Shown here: in pieces, positions 10,021 to 15,323 of the stretch
How positions within the stretch are numbered: position 1 is the stretch's first letter
Layout of the letters: each line of letters begins with the position of its first letter
DNA from: Parachlorella kessleri
Taxonomy: Eukaryota; Chlorophyta; Trebouxiophyceae; Chlorellales; Chlorellaceae
NCBI GenBank assembly: GCA_001598975.1
Contig: BBXU01001778.1
Coordinates: 1-15,323 of the forward strand
Direction of reading: 5' to 3'
DNA length: 15,323 bases
Program-made: the position numbers and the translations under genes
Notes under the pieces: generated by a model
What the model was told of the DNA's origin: nothing
The model's database searches: none
Seen by the model: the letters and a program-made list of their open reading frames with translations, nothing else

Positions 10021-10234
10021 ATTTCATTGCAGGTCGAGACCTCTGTTGCCGACTTCAAGTAAAGAGGGAGCTACTCGCAAGTGCAAGCCCACGAGTTCTG
10101 ACAACACCGCTCAGCGCAGCGTGACAGGCCAACTGGCAGCATCCGCCCCGGGGGCCAGCCCCAGCCATTGCATTCGACCGCCGCATCCATGGCACACGTA
10201 CCCCCCCAACGCCAGCGGCTGCCCGCCTCCTCCC

Positions 10235-13200
10235 TCAGGGCAGCTTCTCAGCGCCGCCGCGGGGGCCCCCGCCAGCCCTGGCCGCCCCCGCTGCCGCCGC
10301 AGCGCCGTTCCCCGCCAGATCCACCGACGAGTCGTTGGAGGACGACGACCCCGGCTCCCCACCGTCCTCCTCCGCCCCCGGCAGCCGCTGCAGCGCCGCG
10401 TCCCTGTAGCTGGTGATGGCGGCCACGGGCAGCTGGCGGCGCACGATGCGGTTGACGGTGGTGAAGAGCGGGTAGTCGGCGGCCCAGCCGCGCTTGTGGA
10501 GGATGGCCTGCACCTCCTCCGAGGTCAGCACCCCCTGCAGCTTCTGGCCGGCCAGCAGGGAGGCCTGCAGTCGAATGAAGCATGTGTGAGGAGCTAACTC
10601 ATCAAGTGTTTGTGTAGCATGGAGGAGTGGATGTGTGAGGTAGGGTCACCACCAATTAGTGCCCCTGGCCGGCCAGCAGGGAGGCCTGCGGTACCCAGCA
10701 AGATATAAATAGCGATTCATGAAAGGGCTGTCTAGCAGGGAGGCCTGGGAGCTCTATCGTTCTCCCCGGTGGTCACCACTTGTTGGGTGCCCTTGGCCGG
10801 CCAACAGGGAGGCCTGCAAGCGAATGAAAAGCATACGAGGCCGACTGCCATGGTTCGCTGACGCCTACCAGAAGGTTGCAGGGCAGGGGTCCAACCTTCA
10901 GAAGGACAGGATAGCAGTAGGAGGCCAACAGCATGGCGGCAGGGGTTGGTAACACCGGTCAAAATCATAAGCAGGCTCCTGATGAATGCGACAACGTGAT
11001 GCAGCCGCAACACAGCCCATGTGTGCGCTACCACGGCCCGCCCAGGACCAACGGCCACATCTAAACCCAAGCCACCCAGGGTTGAATACAACAGTCCTCA
11101 CCTCCAGCTCCTGGAAACTGGCCGGCTGCCCCGCTGCCTCCCGGCGCGCGTACTCCCGCGCCACCAGCCGGTTGCGGCCGCCGTAGCAGGTGGCGATCAG
11201 GTCCGCCACGCCGCACGACTCAAAGAAGGTCTCGTCGCGCACGCTGGGGTACAGCGCCTTGGCGAAGCGCCGCATCTCGTTCAGGCCGGCCCGCATGACC
11301 GCGGCCTGCGGCAGGCGGGCAGGGCACACAGGGGGAGGGGCAGGGGGGGGTGGGAGGTGGCAGGGGTAGGCACATTTGGTGCAGGGCTGGCGGCCTGCTC
11401 CGGCGGGATACGCAGGCTGCAGGGAGCGGGGACAGGGTGCAGGCTGGGGGGTGGGTGTAGAGCATCCGCCGGGAGCAGGCTGAGGTCACGCCCAGCGCGT
11501 CGGTCCCGGTGGCCCTTGGGAATCGTCTCCATGACCTTGGTGTTGGGCCTCAGCCCCAGCCCCTCCACTACCCTGACCCTAAACCCTAAACAGCACCTTC
11601 CTGGCGCTGCGCATCGTTCCATTACCTTGGTGTTGGGCCCCAGCCCCAGCCCCTCCACAAAGCCGGCTGCCAGGGCGACGATGTTCTTCAGCGTGCCGCA
11701 CATCTCGGCGCCCACCACGTCGTTGACCAGGGTCACGTAAAAGTAGTCGGTCTCAAATAGGTCCTGCGCACAGCATGCGCAGCAGCGCCTGCTGTAGGGG
11801 GCTCACACAGGGAGCCAGAGTCAGGCGGCTGGTGCTGGTGCAGCTGGGTATTGCTGCTACTCGAATGTGGCAGGGGCGTATGGCCACGCTGCTACCTCAA
11901 AATAACATCTGCCCCGCCCCTGTGGTCACTGTTCTGACAGGCACCCGCCGTATCGCCGCGACAAAGGGTAGCCTGAGGTCTTAGGCCAGAGGACAGCCGT
12001 CCGCCTGCCCTGGCAGCACCCACGTGTGCAAACATGCGGACAAAACATCCCTCCCTCCGCCCCAATCTCACGCCCACACCTGCAGCACCGGCTCGTTCGC
12101 CCCTAACCTTCCCTGACCTTATGCATTGTTGCGTGCACCATATCCATCTTTGATATCACACCCATGTGCAATACATATAGGTACCCAGCACGACTGGGTT
12201 GGCCCTTTCTTTCTTCATCTCACACCCGCTCACACCACCGGCTCCTTCCCTTGCGGCCCCCCGCCCCCACCTTGAGCACTTTGGCGTTGTCCAGGATGTT
12301 GTAGCCGATGGTGGCCTCGCTGAGCTCCCCCTTGGCAATGTCTGCCGCGATGTTGGCACCCATCAGCACCGAGCAGTCCAGCCCCAGCTCCTTCCGCACC
12401 AGCTCGCTGATGAGCTGGGGGCCCTCGGGCCGCACACGCATGCCCTGCACAGCACAGGCGTGCTGTCGCTGGAAGAACGGGCCTCAGCTTGCCACATGCC
12501 GCTCCTGGGTGGTGTGCCGGTCATACAGCTTGGCCTCAAGGGGCCGAATCCCACTTCCGTCTGGCCAAGACAGACAGGCCACACGCCCTGCAGTTCACCC
12601 ACTGTGCAGCCCCATCCAGCGGAGCTGTATCCCACTCTTTGGCTGCTACATGGGCGCAGGGTGGGTCCATGGGCACCGACAGCCACAGCGAGTTTCGGCT
12701 TTCCAACCGCAAGCGAGGGGTGCTGCGCTTCGCATGCACAGCTAGCATGGCCCACGTGGGGTGAGTTGGGCTTATCAGGCTTGGTAGTAGGAGTACTACA
12801 GCTCTAGGTGCCTAAGAGCCAACAGTAGTCAGTCCCAGGCAGGTAGGGGCAGCTGCGGCATCATTTATCCTGTCCTTGACCCCAGGTTGGCAGGGCAGCA
12901 TGCAGAGCATGTGCACCACCCTACAAACATACCCTGCATCCAGCCAGTGCAATCCGGAGCCGCCTCTCCCCTGCCTGCGCTTACCTACCACGAGCACCAC
13001 AAACATACCTCACCCCCCTTCCCGCTCGCCCACCTTTGTGAGTGAGATGGCAATTGCGTTCTTGTCCGCCACCCCCGACAGGCGCTTGACGATGCCGCCG
13101 ATGAACTGGTGGGGAGCACAGAAGATGAGGACATTGGCGCCCGCCACGGCCTCCTGCAGTGCAGCACCTTTACTTGTGTCTGTCAGGGAGTGAGAGCACC

Positions 13201-14758
13201 ACAGGGGTCAATGCCAGCTGTCAAGGGTGTGCCCTGTTGACAGCTGTCCGTCTAATGCACCTCAAACGTGGGGCTGGGAATGAAGGCAGTCACGGTAACC
13301 AGGCTGGAGCGAGGCCAGTGTGTCTTCCAGCCCTAGGCTGCTACGCACCTCTTCCGCAGCTCCGAAAGCGCAGCGGACATAATACATGCCAGGGGAGGTG
13401 GCAGTGACAACTGCATGTGCGCCTTGTACTGGCAGGTGCGCTATAAGAGTCCAGGGGCGGAGTGACTCATCACATGCCCAATTGGTCATGTGGGACAGAC
13501 ATGAGCCCGTGCCACGTGTGGTGTGCTTCACCGATGTGGGCCATAGCCCTGCCCATGCCATGTGTGCTTCACTAACCTCCAGGCTGGGGACTGCCTTGAC
13601 GTTGCTTCCCAGGTCAATGCTGGGCAGGTACTTGACGTTCTCGTGGCGCTCATTGATCACCTCGGTCAGCTTCCTGCCGGTATGTGTAAGTGTGAATGTG
13701 GGAGGGGGGGGCAGCGTGGGGAAAGTTGACTCATGATCACGTAAGGAAATCGCTCACAGAGCACTGGCCATGCTCCCGTACTGACAGCACAACACGGACG
13801 CATGCACGCATCACGCAAGGCAGCAAATGACACGTGACATACCACGAGGCGATGGACACCCCTACCCCTCGTGGTCGCACACTGTCTCCAGGTACGCTGG
13901 GAACAAAAGCTGGCTCAACCTGCCTCACCTGCCCTCCCCCTCCTCCTTGCACCCACACCCCTTTCCCCCCACCTGAGAGCAGGTCATGCCGACTAACATG
14001 ACTCACCTGCCCTCCACCTCCTCCTCGTACACCCACATCCTCACTTCCTCTATGAAGCGGTCCCCGGGCTTGCGCCCCCCGCCCACCGTGTTGGAGGCCA
14101 CCAGCTTGACAGCACTACAAGCCCAAGCGCCTGCACAGGGCCGGAAGGATGCCATGGAAAGCTGCGTGCCCAGGAGGTGCGGCTGAGCGCCATGCTGCAT
14201 GGCGACAGAGCCGCTTAGCTAACTTTCCGTGTGTTAAGAAGCACTTCTGCGTGGGGTACCTCACCTGCTGCACACAGGACATGATGCAGCCAAGCCAGCA
14301 TAGCCACCCTGCCCAGGCGCCCCACATGGCATCATCATGTCCCCAGTAAAACGCCCCAGCCATGACCCTGTTGCCTGAGGCTGCGGTGGCCACGTTGTAG
14401 CAGTTGCACGGGGCACCACGGAGCCCCACCACCATCTGCCGGCCCCACCGCAGCTCACCAAAGCCTACCATGGCAGTAGACGCAGCTGGTGCTGTCATCA
14501 CTACACCAGGTTGACTCTGCCCAGCCGGCCGCAACAGCAGCAGCAGCAGCAGCCGCAGCAGCCGCCCGGCTCCCCACCTGAGCCTATCATGGCCACACGG
14601 TAGTGCTGCAGGGCCGCCCGCAGGGTGTCGAAGGAGTCCACGAACCAGTCAGCACCCGCCATGACGGCCTGCCGCCGGGCCACACCTCCAAACCCGACGA
14701 ACACGTCCGCCCCGCGGGTGATCTGGACGGCCTCCAGGTCAGTGATGCCATCCCCCAC
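10235..14758 (-). CDS. GPD: bifunctional glycerol-3-phosphate phosphatase/NAD-dependent glycerol-3-phosphate dehydrogenase (N-terminus missing)
   Basis: The dehydrogenase half reduces dihydroxyacetone phosphate to glycerol-3-phosphate; the SerB-like HAD half is expected to release glycerol. Such fusions are known in Chlamydomonas and Dunaliella, where plastid forms support osmoregulation. Exons: 14758-14578, 14130-14007, 13673-13577, 13153-13034, 12444-12271, 11763-11626, 11305-11102 and 10564-10235; GT-AG, phases consistent, 455 residues visible. Numbering from the first visible residue, 1-50 are the HAD end with GDGITDLEA (metal-binding aspartates) and [16 protein letters not shown]. The Rossmann fold starts at once: [17 protein letters not shown], its second Gly codon split by an intron. 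Further motifs are CAPHQF, ISLTKG (K174), [14 protein letters not shown] (K258, catalytic lysine position), [27 protein letters not shown] and AGQKLQG. A tail of about 50 residues rich in Gly/Ala/Ser, ending EKLP, extends past the usual C-terminus. Earlier HAD exons and any transit peptide are not resolved. Confidence 0.92.
10544..10834 (-). repeat. repeated copies of GPD last-exon acceptor region
   Basis: The boundary of the last exon (10544-10583) recurs in the preceding intron: 10665-10689, a short piece at 10731-10747, and 10793-10834. All share GCAGGGAGGCCTG or a one-base variant. The second and fourth copies also share flanking GGTCACCAC and GTGCCC, so they form one longer unit (10644-10690 and 10771-10834). 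The last copy keeps the polypyrimidine stretch and AG of the real acceptor. Confidence 0.85.
11522..11658 (-). repeat. duplicated GPD exon end with donor site
   Basis: Bases 11522-11568 in the intron closely match 11613-11658, which spans the end of exon 11763-11626 and its donor. Both contain CTTGGTGTTGGGCC and CAGCCCCAGCCCCTCCAC. On the minus strand the copy reads [11 protein letters not shown] followed by GTCATGG, so a donor-like GT is kept. Confidence 0.85.
11571..11590 (+). repeat. short interstitial telomere-type repeat
   Basis: CCCTAAACCCTAAA at 11577-11590, preceded by CCCTGA. This is two exact units of the plant-type telomere repeat and lies between the two copies of the duplicated exon end. 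Confidence 0.6.
13924..14041 (-). repeat. duplicated GPD exon end with donor site (second case)
   Basis: Intron bases 13924-13962 match 14002-14041, the end of exon 14130-14007 and its donor. Shared blocks are CTCACCTGCCCTCC and CACCCACA, with a few substitutions. The copy retains GGGCAG followed by GTGAG on the minus strand. Confidence 0.8.
14535..14552 (+). repeat. (CAG)6 microsatellite in a GPD intron
   Basis: Six CAG units, CTG on the transcribed strand, starting about 25 bases after the donor of exon 14758-14578. It is followed by interrupted CAG/CCG units. Confidence 0.8.
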
Positions 14759-14958
14759 CTGCAGCCACCATTGTGGCGGGCGCTTACTCCATTCAGTCAC
14801 CTCTCAATGTCATTATGGGTTTGTGATGCCGTCGCCCACCTGCAGTCACCCCGTCATGCCGGGCCTTTGCTGCTTCCAAGGTACCGTTCAATATCCTGCG
14901 CTATCCCCCACCTGCAGCCACCCCGTGTCACGCCGGGCGGGCCCTTGCTGCTTCCAGG
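14741..14958 (-). repeat. three copies of the GPD HAD-motif acceptor region
   Basis: The acceptor and start of exon 14758-14578 (around 14742-14778) recur at about 14823-14880 and 14898-14958. All share CCCACCTGCAG on the plus strand, that is CTGCAG followed by GTGGG on the coding strand. The second copy reads VGDGIT, then NP and a stop. The second and third copies share a further stretch including CACCCCGT and TGCTGCTTCCA. Confidence 0.85.
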
Positions 14959-15264
14959 TGCCCCTCCATGCCAGACACACTAGTTGGGCTACGCAGGGAG
15001 GACAAGGAGTTGGGGGGTGTGGAGGACGAACCTGGACGGAGGTAGCCCTCCTGTTCCTCCTGGAGGGTTGGGCCGCCAGCGCCTGCCCCCTCGCTCACTA
15101 GGGTCACACCCGGGTGGCGTGTAGACCCTGGCGGCGGGATTTGGGGGCGTGCAGCACATCATGGCACACCATGCAGGCCGTTATGTGTCCCCTACCAGCC
15201 GCCCCAGCAGCTCCGAGGGTAATAACACCGAAGCAGGCATGCAGCGTGCACCTTCAACCCCCAC

Positions 15265-15301
15265 CTGGATGACTCCAGCCCTTCACCGCCTTCACTGCTG
15301 C
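15265..15301 (-). CDS. candidate upstream exon of the GPD phosphatase domain
   Basis: On the minus strand an AG is followed by 37 bases reading AAVKAVKGWSHP plus one base, then GTGGGG. The lysine-rich AAVKAVK resembles the helix after GGK in SerB-like HAD phosphatases, upstream of GDGITDLEA. The phase (1) does not join directly to the next exon (phase 0), so another small exon would be needed. Tentative. Confidence 0.25.
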
Positions 15302-15323
15302 CTCCCACCTCAACCCCATGGAT

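Larger units (their letters stand above)
8487..10234. other. convergent intergenic region, 3' UTRs, no supported gene
   Basis: About 1.75 kb between the stop of the bZIP gene and the stop of the GPD gene, which face each other. Open frames on both strands are short and carry no family motifs or coherent splice chain. The first TGTAA on the plus strand is at 9485, implying a bZIP 3' UTR of about 1 kb. It also holds a 35-base tandem repeat (8887-8956) and an 11-base G run (9259-9269). Confidence 0.55.

Noticed and set aside
9932..10597. Long plus-strand open frame of 221 codons
   Set aside because: It lies opposite the last GPD exon, whose minus-strand frame carries clear GPDH motifs. The plus frame is a GC-driven shadow.
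11021..11740. Plus-strand open frame of 239 codons
   Set aside because: It overlaps two confident GPD exons on the other strand and spans the duplicated intron. No family motif in its translation.
14741..14958. Regular repeat array such as CRISPR
   Set aside because: Only three imperfect copies with unequal spacing, each matching an exon edge, in an intron-rich eukaryotic gene.

Overview
The window is nuclear DNA from a green alga. Every gene is split by short GT-AG introns in GC-rich sequence. The proteins carry Ala/Gly/Gln-rich low-complexity tracts. TGTAA, the chlorophyte polyadenylation signal, is the first such motif downstream of the three stop codons inside the window. The closest family matches are plant and algal ones: a G-box-factor bZIP, a plant-like SUN protein, and a fused HAD phosphatase-glycerol-3-phosphate dehydrogenase of the kind known from Chlamydomonas and Dunaliella. 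I infer a core chlorophyte, probably chlorophycean, and cannot name the species.

Layout. (1) 49-1567, minus: the 5' part of a PUS3/DEG1-type tRNA pseudouridine synthase, four exons, running off the left edge. (2) 2214-4434, minus: a complete four-exon SUN-domain protein of the nuclear envelope, 540 residues, with one GC-AG intron. (3) 4435-5571: a divergent intergenic region of about 1.1 kb. (4) 5572-8486, plus: a complete seven-exon bZIP transcription factor of the GBF type, 383 residues. (5) 8487-10234: no supportable coding gene. It holds the long bZIP 3' end and the convergent 3' end of the next gene. (6) 10235-14758 and beyond, minus: eight confident exons of a bidomain glycerol-3-phosphate phosphatase/dehydrogenase, an enzyme of glycerol synthesis. 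Its N-terminal phosphatase half is mostly outside the window or unresolved in the last 560 bases.

Exon joins were set by splice-site consensus, by codon phase (every joined exon length adds up) and by continuity of family motifs across each junction. The four genes are functionally unrelated: tRNA modification, nuclear-envelope linkage, transcription and osmolyte/lipid precursor synthesis. They do not form a pathway.

The most unusual feature is structural. In the GPD gene, and more weakly in the bZIP gene, exon edges together with their splice sites recur as imperfect copies inside the adjoining intron. I call these exon-edge echoes. One of them lies next to a short interstitial telomere-type repeat.
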